From Bacteroidales bacterium UBA5197 (GTDB lineage Bacteria; Bacteroidota; Bacteroidia; Bacteroidales; Lentimicrobiaceae), in NCBI GenBank assembly GCA_002412885.1, contig DHVX01000062.1, positions 33,746-97,745 of the forward strand: 64,000 nt of DNA, given 5' to 3'. Below, piece by piece: positions 35,185 through 44,421 of this stretch; within the stretch, counting starts at the first letter, position 1, and the number at the start of each line of letters is the position of its first letter. The notes under the pieces are model-generated. The model saw only the letters and a program-made list of their open reading frames with translations. It was not told where the DNA came from and made no database searches. Position numbers and translations under genes: made by a program.

Positions 35185-37452
35185 ATGAAAATCAGATTGT
35201 TAACCCTGTCTATTATCCTGATTGCTTGTATGCAGACAGTCTTTGCACAAAATCAGGTTGTGTATATTGAAGGGCACATCATCGCTATTGAAACCGGAAA
35301 CCCCGTACCTGATCATCAAGTGGAGATAGGATTGATAAACGGATTAATCACTGTGATGGTTAACACCGATGAAAACGGCTATTATTACACCGATTACCTG
35401 ATTTCACCTGCTGATTCATCATCGTTATTGTATGTTTTCACCTCTGATTGTGAAGACATTCATCATGTGCAGGTTTTTCCGGTCGTTAACCAGAATCTGT
35501 ATCAGGCAGATTTTGAGATATGTACCCAGTTCAGCAACTGCAAAGCTTCATTTGAATACACAAATCAACCTTCTTCAAGCCCGGTTGTTTCTTTCGAAAA
35601 CCTGAGTTTACCGGCAAATAATACTGCTTTTTGGATGTGGGATTTTGGTGACGGACAGACATCAAATGAATTTGAACCCATCCATGAATATGCCCAGCCA
35701 GGCATTTACTACGTTTGCCTGACAATGGTTGATTCCGCATTCGGATGCACCAGTATATCTTGTGCTGATGTATGGGCAGGAATTAATCAGGAGGAATGTG
35801 AAGCTTACTTTATCTGGGAAATTCAGGATTTAACTGCTTCATTTACCAACATCTCTACAGGAAGTCCTTCATTATTCTTTTGGGATTTCGGTGATGGGAA
35901 CACTTCTCAGCTTCCCAACCCTGAGCACACCTGGCAATATCCCGGGGTTTATATGGTTTGTCTTTCTATTTATGACAGCGCAACCAATTGCCAGTCAAGT
36001 CGCTGTGAGCTTATTTCTATCGGGCTCCCACAGGAATGTATAGCCAATTACACATATGAGCTAGTCGAAGGAAATACAATTGCCTTTACCAACCTCAGTG
36101 AAGGTTGGATAGATCAGGTGATATGGGATTTTGGCGACGGCACAACATCAAATGATTATAACGCCATACACACCTGGCAGCAAGCCGGAATTTATCATGT
36201 TTGTCTGGCGGTTATCAGCAATATGTTTCAATGTCAGGATGTTTTTTGTGTTGATATTACGGTTGGAGATACTGTTACTGCCTGTCAGTCTGCTTTCGCG
36301 TTTCAGGTGGACTCAATCCCCGGCTCAAAAAATCACTATTGGTTTACCGATGAATCTGAAGGTGTAAACATCACCAACTGGTACTGGGATTTTGGCGATG
36401 GCGCAGTTTCCTATATTCAAAATCCTGAATACACCTTTGCTGAAAGCGGCACCTACAACGTGTGTCTTACTGTAAGCGGAACAGGCAGCGGCGGTTATTG
36501 CTCTGACACTTTTTGCCAGACGATAACCACGCCTGAATACAGCAATCTGGGCGGACAGATTTTTGCCGGTAATTTCCCGATCAATAATCCAGAAAATATC
36601 AACGATGTGGCACAGGTCAGGCTGTTCAAAAAATCGGGCAACAGACTCTCGGAAGTTGCTGCCGGTGATTTTTACGAATACGGATATTACTTCTTTCTGG
36701 ATGTAATGGAAGGAAATTATGTTGTTCATGCTGAACTGCTTGATGGCTCGCCTTCCTTTATGTCATACATTCCTGCATATACCGGTTCAACACATTCATG
36801 GCAGTCAGCTCAGCCGGTTTCATTGATGGGAACAGATGTTTTTTATGCTAATGTTTATATGCAGGGTATTACCGTTTTACCTCAAAGCGGAGCAGGAATT
36901 ATTTCCGGAAATCTTGTTAGCCTTGATGGTTATTTAACCGATCTGAGCGAAAAGATAATTTTCCTTTTCCATCAGGGAGAGGTGGTTGCTTTCGATTATA
37001 CAGATGCATCGGGATACTTCAGTTTCAACAACCTTCTGTATGAAACATATTCGCTTAAGGCTGAAATAGCAGGTCTTTACAGCAATACGATTCAGGTAAG
37101 CCTTACCGATTTCCAGAACCAGTCTCTTGGTCTGAATCTGGAAGTGTCAGCGTCAGGCATTTTCGGAATTGGTGAAGGTGAGACAAGAGAATTTAAAGAG
37201 ATTTCTGTTTATCCCAATCCTGTTAATGATTTTGTAAATATTGAACTTAACTCCATTAACAATTCCAGCATAATTTGCGAAGTAATTTCATCAACAGGAG
37301 TGCCTTTGTCAATCCACAAAAACAAACTTCAACCAGGTCGCAACAGTTTCATCATCAATCTGAAGGATCTTACCCCCGGATTTTATATGCTATTGTTCAA
37401 ATCGGACGAAGGTGTAATTCTTGACACAAAAAAAATTGTTAAAAGTCCCTGA
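35185..37452 (+). CDS. Secreted PKD-repeat protein with type IX sorting domain
   Basis: The 755-residue protein has a signal peptide (cleavage near VFAQ, residue 22) and an N-terminal carboxypeptidase-regulatory-like domain at ~25-110. Four PKD domains follow, recognised by WDFGDG at about 155, 235, 315 and 405, each followed by a CLTV-type strand. Then comes a second regulatory-like region, and a T9SS sorting domain closes the protein (SVYPNPVNDFVNIEL). Cys pairs recur in each PKD unit. PKD domains mediate protein or polysaccharide contact at the surface. It lies 13 bp downstream of the sigma-linked barrel gene, so may be a member of the same operon. Confidence 0.87.
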   Translation: MKIRLLTLSIILIACMQTVFAQNQVVYIEGHIIAIETGNPVPDHQVEIGLINGLITVMVNTDENGYYYTDYLISPADSSSLLYVFTSDCEDIHHVQVFPVVNQNLYQADFEICTQFSNCKASFEYTNQPSSSPVVSFENLSLPANNTAFWMWDFGDGQTSNEFEPIHEYAQPGIYYVCLTMVDSAFGCTSISCADVWAGINQEECEAYFIWEIQDLTASFTNISTGSPSLFFWDFGDGNTSQLPNPEHTWQYPGVYMVCLSIYDSATNCQSSRCELISIGLPQECIANYTYELVEGNTIAFTNLSEGWIDQVIWDFGDGTTSNDYNAIHTWQQAGIYHVCLAVISNMFQCQDVFCVDITVGDTVTACQSAFAFQVDSIPGSKNHYWFTDESEGVNITNWYWDFGDGAVSYIQNPEYTFAESGTYNVCLTVSGTGSGGYCSDTFCQTITTPEYSNLGGQIFAGNFPINNPENINDVAQVRLFKKSGNRLSEVAAGDFYEYGYYFFLDVMEGNYVVHAELLDGSPSFMSYIPAYTGSTHSWQSAQPVSLMGTDVFYANVYMQGITVLPQSGAGIISGNLVSLDGYLTDLSEKIIFLFHQGEVVAFDYTDASGYFSFNNLLYETYSLKAEIAGLYSNTIQVSLTDFQNQSLGLNLEVSASGIFGIGEGETREFKEISVYPNPVNDFVNIELNSINNSSIICEVISSTGVPLSIHKNKLQPGRNSFIINLKDLTPGFYMLLFKSDEGVILDTKKIVKSP

Positions 37453-37530
37453 GCAGGGCAACCTTTCAAAGAATGACGGGTCTTGTTATTAAGCCAATCT
37501 TAACTAAACCAAATGGCAAACTTTTATATC

Positions 37531-40500
37531 ATGAAAAGCACTAAAAAATTACCACTTTTGCTGCTCTTACTCCTGGCTGGAATCGCGCATTCCTTTGCCC
37601 AGCAGCCGTATGTTGTCCTTTCGGGGCATGTAACTAACCAGCAGACCGGCGAACCGGTTATCGGCCATGCGCTGTATATTTCTTCTGACAGCCTTAACTT
37701 TCCGGGATACTTCAACGAAGTTTTTACCGATGAATCGGGTTTTTATACCGATAACATTCCCTATTCACAAGGCACTGCTCCCGCCTTTGTTACAGTTTCA
37801 ACAAGCGACTGCAATGGAGTAATGATTGCTATGTGTGCGGTTATCCTGCCCGGTGCACAGCAAACCGTGCTTGATTTCAGTATCTGCGGCAATTCCGGAC
37901 AAGGCTGTTCGGCCTCCTTCCGGTATATACATTCTTCAAACGATATGCTCACATTCAGCTTTACTGACGAAAGTTTTGCTGCTCCCGGGGCAAACATCGA
38001 CAGTTGGTTCTGGGACTTTGGTGATGGAGCGACTTCAACAGACCAAAACCCGGTGCACAAATACGCTGAAAGTGGTTTTTATATGACTTGCCTCTACATC
38101 AGCAGCAGCGACAGTTCATGCTACAGCAGCTTCTGCTTGCCGGTTGAAGCAGGTTCTGTTATCCCCGGCGGATGCGATAATTATTTCTGGTATTATCCCG
38201 ATTCAACCGGCAGTGGATTTACTTTTGAAGGCTGGGGAATTAACATCGAACCCGATTCCTATAGCTGGGACTTTGGTGATGGCACCACTGCAACCGGACA
38301 ATCAGTTACACATCAGTTTGCAAATCCTGATAGTATCTACACGGTTTGCCTCACAACCACAGGTATTGGTCCTGATGGAACAGCCTGCACTTCGATTTCC
38401 TGTCAGGAAGTTTTCTATTATATCCCTTCGCCCTGCGAAAGTTCCTTCTGGTACTATACCGATTCCACCGCAACTGCTTACACTTTTGAAGGATGGTCGT
38501 TTGGCGGAAATCCGGAAACCTGGACATGGGATTTTGGTGATGGCACAACCGCCACAGGTCAGATTGTAAATCATACTTTTGCAAATCCCAACGAAACTTA
38601 TACTGTTTGCCTTACAACTACCGGCACGGAATCCAACGGTGAGCCCTGCACCTATACTTCGTGTCAGGAGTTTTACAACTATATCCCTTCGCCATGCGAA
38701 AGCTGGTTCTGGTATTATCCTGACTCAAGCGGCACTGGCTATACCTTCGAAGGATGGGCTATGAACAATATGATTGACTCCTGGACCTGGGATTTTGGCG
38801 ATGGAACTACTGCTACAGGTCAGGTGGTATCTCACTCTTTTGCCAATCCCAACGAAATTTACACTGTTTGCCTTACCACCGCCGGCATTGGCCCTGATGG
38901 AACAACCTGCACCTATACATTCTGTCAGGAAGTTTATACCTACATTCCATCGCCCTGCGAAAATTATTTCGACGCCATTACAAACGATGGTTCAACCTAT
39001 CAGTTTAACGGCTTCCTGCTGAATGGCGGAGCTGCTGAATATCTGTGGAATTTTGGTGACGGAACTACCGCTACCGGCCAGCAGGTTACACATACTTTCC
39101 AGGGTGGGATGGGCATGATTTACAATGTTTGCCTTACAACTGTTTCATTAAATCCTGGCGATTCCTGCATATCAGTAAATTGTCAGACAATCTTCACCGG
39201 AGGTGGCGGTTCTTATTGCAAAGCTTCTATGTCGGCTTATTCCGATCCAGGCGGTTATACATGGTACTTTGAGGACCTTTCTTTGGGCAATCACCCCTAC
39301 CGCCTATGGGATTTCGGCGATGGCAATCAGTCAACCGAAGCCAACCCTGTTCATACTTACGCAGAACCCGGAATCTATATGGCCTGCTTAACCATCGGCG
39401 ACAGCCTGAATACCTGCTGGGATCAAACCTGCCAGGAAATATGGGTTGATCTTATTCAGCCGGATTGTCAGGCATCCTTTTTTGCATATCCGGTTGATTC
39501 AGTTCAGACTTCGCTTACCTATCAGTTTGTAAACACCTCTTTCCCTGTATACACAAGTGCTGTATGGGATTTCGGCGATGGTACCTCATCTGCCGATCCA
39601 AATCCGGTTCACACCTATTCTGAAGCAGGCATATATAACGTTTGCCTGACCATTGAGAATGGCACTGAATGTCAAAGCACATATTGTATGACTGTTTTTG
39701 CAGGAAGTAATGCAGGTGAAAATATCATTTCGGGAGTGGTAATTGCCGGAAACCTGCCCGTTCAGGCAGGAATGGTATGGTTGATTGGTGCTGACAATTA
39801 CTACTATGCTGAGGCAATGGTCAACAACGAAGGAAGCTATAACTTTGGAGGCGTCCCGGCCGGGTCTTACTACATTTATGCAATGCTGACTCCGGAAGAT
39901 CCGACATTCTTCGAATATCTTCCGACTTACTACCAGAACTCTCTTACCTGGCAGGGCGCAACCATTGTTAATACAGCTGATACCCTCGGGTGGTATCCAA
40001 TAAACCTGATTTCTGCTATGAATTGGGGACAAGGCACAGCAAGCATCACAGGAACCATCAACTGGAGCGGAAACTTCAAGTCGGGTGGTACGCCTGCCGC
40101 CAATGTTGAGATTGTTCTTTTTAACAGCGCCGGAATGCCTGTAGCATATACCTTCTCAAATGGTGATGGTACTTTCGCCTTTAATAATCTTCCATATGGC
40201 GAATACACCGTTCATGCCGAAATGGTTGGCAAACACACCCAGGTTATGGTTGTGATCCTATCAGATGGATTTGCAAATGCCACTGTGAATTTTGAGGTTT
40301 CGGCCACTGCAATCAGTGCATTGGGGCTAAACAACCCGACTCAGCCCGCTTTGGATGCAGGAAAAGTCTATCCCAACCCGGTTGGCGAAACCATTTATCT
40401 GGAACTGAATGCATCAGTCAGTGGTAATATTGTTGCTGATATTATTGACCTTCAGGGAAGAATTATCCTGAGTGAGAAATTATCGGTTTCCAATGGAAGC

Positions 40501-40602
40501 ACCCGTATCTCACTCAATGCCGGTAATCTGGTAAAAGGCATTTACATACTACGCATCAGCGCTGATGGATACCAGCCAATACAACGCAAGTTTATAAAAT
40601 AA
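37531..40602 (+). CDS. Large secreted PKD-repeat protein with type IX sorting domain
   Basis: The protein of 1023 residues has a signal peptide (MKSTKKLPLLLLLLLAG, cleaved near SFAQ), an N-terminal regulatory-like region and seven PKD-type units with WDFGDG or WNFGDG. Units two to five are a tandem array of 87 residues each, with recurring SPCE, FWYYPDS and GWxxN segments. The C-terminal T9SS sorting domain begins at KVYPNPVGETIYLEL. It is the larger paralogue of the upstream PKD gene. The ATG at 37531 is preferred to one 18 nt upstream because it starts the signal. A strong terminator follows. Confidence 0.88.
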   Translation: MKSTKKLPLLLLLLLAGIAHSFAQQPYVVLSGHVTNQQTGEPVIGHALYISSDSLNFPGYFNEVFTDESGFYTDNIPYSQGTAPAFVTVSTSDCNGVMIAMCAVILPGAQQTVLDFSICGNSGQGCSASFRYIHSSNDMLTFSFTDESFAAPGANIDSWFWDFGDGATSTDQNPVHKYAESGFYMTCLYISSSDSSCYSSFCLPVEAGSVIPGGCDNYFWYYPDSTGSGFTFEGWGINIEPDSYSWDFGDGTTATGQSVTHQFANPDSIYTVCLTTTGIGPDGTACTSISCQEVFYYIPSPCESSFWYYTDSTATAYTFEGWSFGGNPETWTWDFGDGTTATGQIVNHTFANPNETYTVCLTTTGTESNGEPCTYTSCQEFYNYIPSPCESWFWYYPDSSGTGYTFEGWAMNNMIDSWTWDFGDGTTATGQVVSHSFANPNEIYTVCLTTAGIGPDGTTCTYTFCQEVYTYIPSPCENYFDAITNDGSTYQFNGFLLNGGAAEYLWNFGDGTTATGQQVTHTFQGGMGMIYNVCLTTVSLNPGDSCISVNCQTIFTGGGGSYCKASMSAYSDPGGYTWYFEDLSLGNHPYRLWDFGDGNQSTEANPVHTYAEPGIYMACLTIGDSLNTCWDQTCQEIWVDLIQPDCQASFFAYPVDSVQTSLTYQFVNTSFPVYTSAVWDFGDGTSSADPNPVHTYSEAGIYNVCLTIENGTECQSTYCMTVFAGSNAGENIISGVVIAGNLPVQAGMVWLIGADNYYYAEAMVNNEGSYNFGGVPAGSYYIYAMLTPEDPTFFEYLPTYYQNSLTWQGATIVNTADTLGWYPINLISAMNWGQGTASITGTINWSGNFKSGGTPAANVEIVLFNSAGMPVAYTFSNGDGTFAFNNLPYGEYTVHAEMVGKHTQVMVVILSDGFANATVNFEVSATAISALGLNNPTQPALDAGKVYPNPVGETIYLELNASVSGNIVADIIDLQGRIILSEKLSVSNGSTRISLNAGNLVKGIYILRISADGYQPIQRKFIK
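38173..39216 (+). repeat. Four in-frame 261-bp tandem units inside the PKD protein gene
   Basis: The TGC codon opening each unit recurs at 38173, 38434, 38695, 38956 and then 39217, exactly 261 bp apart each time. Units one to three are very similar; the fourth is more diverged but keeps the length. This indicates recent duplication with strict length conservation. Confidence 0.85.
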
Positions 40603-40637
40603 CTTCCCCGAAAAGGGAAGTTCATTCCCTGATCAGA

Positions 40638-40671
40638 AACGGCCCGGACTTAAACATCCGGGTCGTTTTTT
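40638..40671 (+). terminator. Intrinsic terminator after the PKD genes
   Basis: An 11-bp stem (AACGGCCCGGA at 40638-40648 with TCCGGGTCGTT at 40657-40667, one G-U pair) is followed by a T-run to 40671. It ends the plus-strand operon, 36 bp after the stop. Confidence 0.85.
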
Positions 40672-40736
40672 ATTGCTGTCTTTTTTTGCTTAGCCTTACT
40701 TCTATAAGCACAAAATGTCCTCCTTGATGGTAATTA

Positions 40737-41588
40737 TCATTGTATTAACCCGCTGGTTTTCAACCAAATTCTCAACTTATCAGTCCAGTTATCGATTTCT
40801 AAACCTTGTTTACGCATTCCAAATCCATGTCCGCCTTTTTCGTAGGTATGAATTTCGGAAGGGATTTTTTTATCCTGCAATGTCTCGTAAAACATAAAAC
40901 TATGTTCTACAGATACAACATCATCGTCAAGTGCTGCTATTATAAATGTCGGAGGTGTTTTGTCAGTAACCTGAAGTTGATTCGAAAAACGGATTAACAG
41001 CTCTTTGGAGGGCGTTTCACCTAACAGATTTTGGCAGGTTCCATCGCCTGTCATCGAAATAACAGGATAAACCAGAATTATAAAATCCGGCCGATTTATT
41101 TCGTCGAAATGCGTTCCGGCAGTTGACGCCAGGTGTCCTCCGGCTGAAAAACCTGCAATCCCGATTTTATGTTTATCAATATTCCATTTCCCAGCTCCTT
41201 CGCGGATTATCTGAATGGCAGTCTGCGCATCAGTTAACGGGATTTCCGAATGATGGTTTGGCATTCGGTAATAAAGCACGAAAGCCGAAACTCCAAGTGT
41301 ATTCAGCCATTCGGCCACCTGAGAACCTTCATGAGCCACTGCCAGTCCGCCATAGCCGCCTCCGGGACAAATTAACACTGCGGCACCCGATGCTTTTTCC
41401 TTCGGGACAATATAAGCGTACATGCGCGCTTCGGTTACATGGGTAATCCAGGAATTGTCGTAATTGGCTTCTTTTTCGGTGATTCCACTATTTTCGGATG
41501 GACCATTTTTGTATAATTTAATTTCTTCCTGGGCTTGCATAGTGCCAATGAATATTATCCCGACAAGGATGAGGATGGTTTTTTTCAT
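40737..41588 (-). CDS. Secreted alpha/beta hydrolase, esterase of polysaccharide side groups
   Basis: The 283-residue protein has a signal peptide (MKKTILILVGIIFIG, cleaved near MQAQ) and an alpha/beta hydrolase domain. The oxyanion block is CPGGGYGGLA, the nucleophile motif GFSAGG, and the C-terminal His lies in EKGGHGFGM. It is close in form to the acetyl-xylan-esterase-like and BD-FAE groups found in polysaccharide loci. It likely removes acetyl or feruloyl groups outside the cytoplasm. It is the last gene of the minus-strand locus, 45 bp after the acyltransferase gene. A start 6 nt upstream (41594) is also possible. Confidence 0.87.
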   Translation of the reverse strand: MKKTILILVGIIFIGTMQAQEEIKLYKNGPSENSGITEKEANYDNSWITHVTEARMYAYIVPKEKASGAAVLICPGGGYGGLAVAHEGSQVAEWLNTLGVSAFVLYYRMPNHHSEIPLTDAQTAIQIIREGAGKWNIDKHKIGIAGFSAGGHLASTAGTHFDEINRPDFIILVYPVISMTGDGTCQNLLGETPSKELLIRFSNQLQVTDKTPPTFIIAALDDDVVSVEHSFMFYETLQDKKIPSEIHTYEKGGHGFGMRKQGLEIDNWTDKLRIWLKTSGLIQ

Positions 41589-41633
41589 GATCAATATCTG
41601 GTTAACAAATGAACACTTTTCAGCTGATAAGTA

Positions 41634-42737
41634 CTACACTTTTATGAAAGTTTTGTTTTTATACATATACCAAAGTATCAGGTACAGAATGCCAAAACCG
41701 CCGATGGTAAGCACAAGGTAATAAAAGTCGCCGACAAATTGCTTTAATCCATGCAACACCATTTCGGCAATCAGGTGAAAATTAAACACATGCGAAAGCA
41801 TATAAGCCACAATGGCATTCATCCCGATAACTTTTAACGGAAACGCCCATTTAACTTTTCCATGTACATCAATTATCCAATAGAAAAATGATAATAAGAT
41901 GAAACAAACGCCCGAAGAGGCCAGTACGAAAGAGCTTGTCCAAAGTTTCTTTATAATTGGATGCCATATTCCTAAAGACATTCCAGCCAGCACCCCGGCA
42001 ATTCCGATTAAAAACAAGTACAAAGCCACTTTCTTTCGGGGCAGATCTGATTTTATAAGTTCACCTGCAAATACACCCGACAATGTGGTTGCAATAAACC
42101 CAAATCCACTAAGCAGCCAGGTATATTGAGTTCCGTCCTGAAAATCGCCAAATACCAGCTGATCCACATACCAGGCAAAGCTGCTGTCGGGCAACAAAAC
42201 CCCACTGCCAACTCCGGGAACATTTGGAATGGTAAGGAGTAAAGTATAAATAAGCAAGCTTGAGCCAAAAATCAGTAAGCGTGTATTGAGTTTATAGTGA
42301 ATATAAGTAATACTCGAAAAAAGGTATCCAACGGCAATAGCTTGTAAAGTGTTGCTGAAAATATGGAATGTTTCCAGGTTAAATTCCAGCAAATGACCCT
42401 GAACGACCCAGCCAAGTATAAACAGTATTACAAAACGCTTAATCAGCTTTGCATACAAGGCAGACAATCTCGAGTCACGCAGTTTTCGTTTTGATAATGC
42501 AAATGGTATTGCTGCTCCGACAATAAAAAGGAACAAGGGCATAACGATATCGTAAAGCGATGACCCAAACCACTCAGGATGATCAAATTGTTTTGCCAGA
42601 GCTTTTGTAAAAGGCGAACCAACACCCACATTCAGTGCTTTAAAAAAATGGTCGAGAAATATAATAAACAACATATCAAAGCCCCTCAACGCATCGATGG
42701 AAGCAATCCGGTTCGGTTTTTTCCCGTCTTCATTCAT
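41634..42737 (-). CDS. HGSNAT/NagX-like membrane acyltransferase (DUF5009/DUF1624)
   Basis: The integral membrane protein of 367 residues has about ten helices. The N-terminal RIASIDALRGFDML block and the conserved SSLYDIVMPLFLFIVGAAIPFAL segment mark the family of bacterial relatives of heparan-alpha-glucosaminide N-acetyltransferase, often called NagX in Bacteroidota sugar loci. It may move acetyl groups across the membrane onto imported sugars. The exact reaction here is inferred only from the family. The gene is 45 bp downstream of GH16. Confidence 0.85.
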   Translation of the reverse strand: MNEDGKKPNRIASIDALRGFDMLFIIFLDHFFKALNVGVGSPFTKALAKQFDHPEWFGSSLYDIVMPLFLFIVGAAIPFALSKRKLRDSRLSALYAKLIKRFVILFILGWVVQGHLLEFNLETFHIFSNTLQAIAVGYLFSSITYIHYKLNTRLLIFGSSLLIYTLLLTIPNVPGVGSGVLLPDSSFAWYVDQLVFGDFQDGTQYTWLLSGFGFIATTLSGVFAGELIKSDLPRKKVALYLFLIGIAGVLAGMSLGIWHPIIKKLWTSSFVLASSGVCFILLSFFYWIIDVHGKVKWAFPLKVIGMNAIVAYMLSHVFNFHLIAEMVLHGLKQFVGDFYYLVLTIGGFGILYLILWYMYKNKTFIKV

Positions 42738-42782
42738 TGCTCTGTGACTTTTGAGTCCGACTCACCTTGTCTCTTATCCGAC

Positions 42783-43544
42783 TTATTTTTTCTGATAAAC
42801 CTTAATCCAATCCACTGTCATGATTGCCGGAAAAATCGTCTCGTCAACATCAGGACCACCCCAGGTGCCGCCGATAGCAATATTAAAAATCAAATAAAAG
42901 GGTTTATCAAAAGGCCAGTTATCGGCATTTTTTACATCGGGCTGATAACGATTCACCAACTTGCCATCAATAAAAAAGTCAACAAAGTCATTCGTCCACT
43001 CCATGCCATAAATATGGAATTCATTAAAAGGATCCGGTAATTCCAGTATGCCGGTATAAGGCGTGGAACCGTAACCTGATTTGTTATGAACTGTAGAATG
43101 TATGAATCGTGGATTCTTCCCGACATGCTCCATAATATCGAGTTCGCCACAGTCTGGCCAGCCGACTTGGTCAATATTTTGTCCGAGCATCCACAAAGCT
43201 GGCCATGTGCCAGTGCCCTGAGGTATTTTTGCGCTGATCTCAAAAATCCCATAGGTAAAAGTTCGCTTTCCTTTGGTGATCAAACGTGCCGAAGTGTATT
43301 CATTGTTTTCTTTTTTAGCAATAATCAGGAGATTGCCGTCGGCGAGATCAATATTCGCATTGGTGTAGCGCTGCAACTCGTTGTTTACCCAGCCCGGCTG
43401 TGCAAGTTCGTGGCTCCAACTGCTGGTATCGAGTGCTGTGCTGTTAAAATTATCTTCCCACATTAATTCATAACCTTCTTTTGATTGAGCGAAGGAAAAA
43501 GAAGAGATAAAGAGGAGTATGATTGCGATTTTTGAGGTCTTCAT
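42783..43544 (-). CDS. GH16 family endo-beta-glucanase (laminarinase-like)
   Basis: The secreted enzyme of 253 residues cleaves beta-1,3 or mixed-linkage glucans or related galactans. A signal peptide (cleaved near SFAQ, residue 20) leads into a jelly-roll domain. The GH16 catalytic signature is GELDIMEHVG, nucleophile Glu134, helper Asp136 and acid/base Glu139. It is preceded by GTWPALWMLG and followed by HSTVHN and the IGGTWGGP block, which resemble laminarinase/lichenase subgroups rather than agarases. It is the only recognisable glycoside hydrolase in the locus and points to the substrate class. Confidence 0.93.
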   Translation of the reverse strand: MKTSKIAIILLFISSFSFAQSKEGYELMWEDNFNSTALDTSSWSHELAQPGWVNNELQRYTNANIDLADGNLLIIAKKENNEYTSARLITKGKRTFTYGIFEISAKIPQGTGTWPALWMLGQNIDQVGWPDCGELDIMEHVGKNPRFIHSTVHNKSGYGSTPYTGILELPDPFNEFHIYGMEWTNDFVDFFIDGKLVNRYQPDVKNADNWPFDKPFYLIFNIAIGGTWGGPDVDETIFPAIMTVDWIKVYQKK

Positions 43545-43660
43545 TTGAATTATTTTTTATGTGAAACCATGGTATTCCGGATTTGAAAAAATGTAGTATC
43601 AATCACCTGATGACCCTGACATTTTCAGGACAACACCGCTATACTATCTCAACAATTATT

Positions 43661-44398
43661 TTATTTCTTTAAGGCCTTGGCTATTTCTATTTCAGCCAGT
43701 TGCTCCATTACCTTGTACCCTTTTTCGTTGGGATGCACACCATCTTCCGAAAATTCAGCTTTTAGTCCATTCCGTTCATCAACCATTGATGAATAATAAT
43801 CCAGATAGGCAAATCCATTGGTAGCAGCATATTCTTTGATCCATTTATTTAAAAGCACAATTTTTTCAGCCGGAAAAACACCCGGGTTCCATGGGAAATC
43901 ATACGCAGGCAACACCGAACATAAAACCAATTGTATTCCATTGGCTTTTGCAAGTTCGGCCATTGAAGTAATGTTGTCTTCTATCATTTCAAGCGTTGAC
44001 GGACCCGTGTTACCAGCAATATCATTAATACCAGTTAAAATCAGCACAACTGCAGGTTTCAGCGCAATAACATCAGGCCTGAACCTGACAAGCATCTGCG
44101 GGGAGGTTTGTCCGCTGATTCCACGGCAGATATATGGTTTGCCGGCGAAATATTCAGGGCGCACATATTTCCATCCTTCGGTAATTGAATTGCCCATAAA
44201 CACAACTCTTTTTTCGCCGGCAGAAGGTAATCCAAGTTTATTGTTATCTTCCCGATAGCAGCTCAGATAAGGCCAATCGACTTTATTTCTTTCATTTATC
44301 ATTTTTTCATAATCGCTCACAGGTTCCTGGGCATTTACACCTGATATATGAAAAAACAGAATTGAAATAGCGAGAAGAATAAGCGGGTTGTTTTTCAT
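43661..44398 (-). CDS. SGNH/GDSL hydrolase, probable carbohydrate esterase
   Basis: The 245-residue protein has a signal peptide (cleaved near VNAQ) and the four SGNH blocks: GNSITEGW with the nucleophile serine, RGISGQTS with Gly, GINDIAGN with Asn, and DGVHPNEKGY with the Asp/His pair. Such enzymes in polysaccharide loci remove acetyl groups from glycans. It starts 23 bp after the phosphoesterase gene stop and precedes GH16, within the minus-strand operon. Confidence 0.92.
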   Translation of the reverse strand: MKNNPLILLAISILFFHISGVNAQEPVSDYEKMINERNKVDWPYLSCYREDNNKLGLPSAGEKRVVFMGNSITEGWKYVRPEYFAGKPYICRGISGQTSPQMLVRFRPDVIALKPAVVLILTGINDIAGNTGPSTLEMIEDNITSMAELAKANGIQLVLCSVLPAYDFPWNPGVFPAEKIVLLNKWIKEYAATNGFAYLDYYSSMVDERNGLKAEFSEDGVHPNEKGYKVMEQLAEIEIAKALKK

Positions 44399-44421
44399 GG
44401 TTAATTTTTTGATTTCAAATT

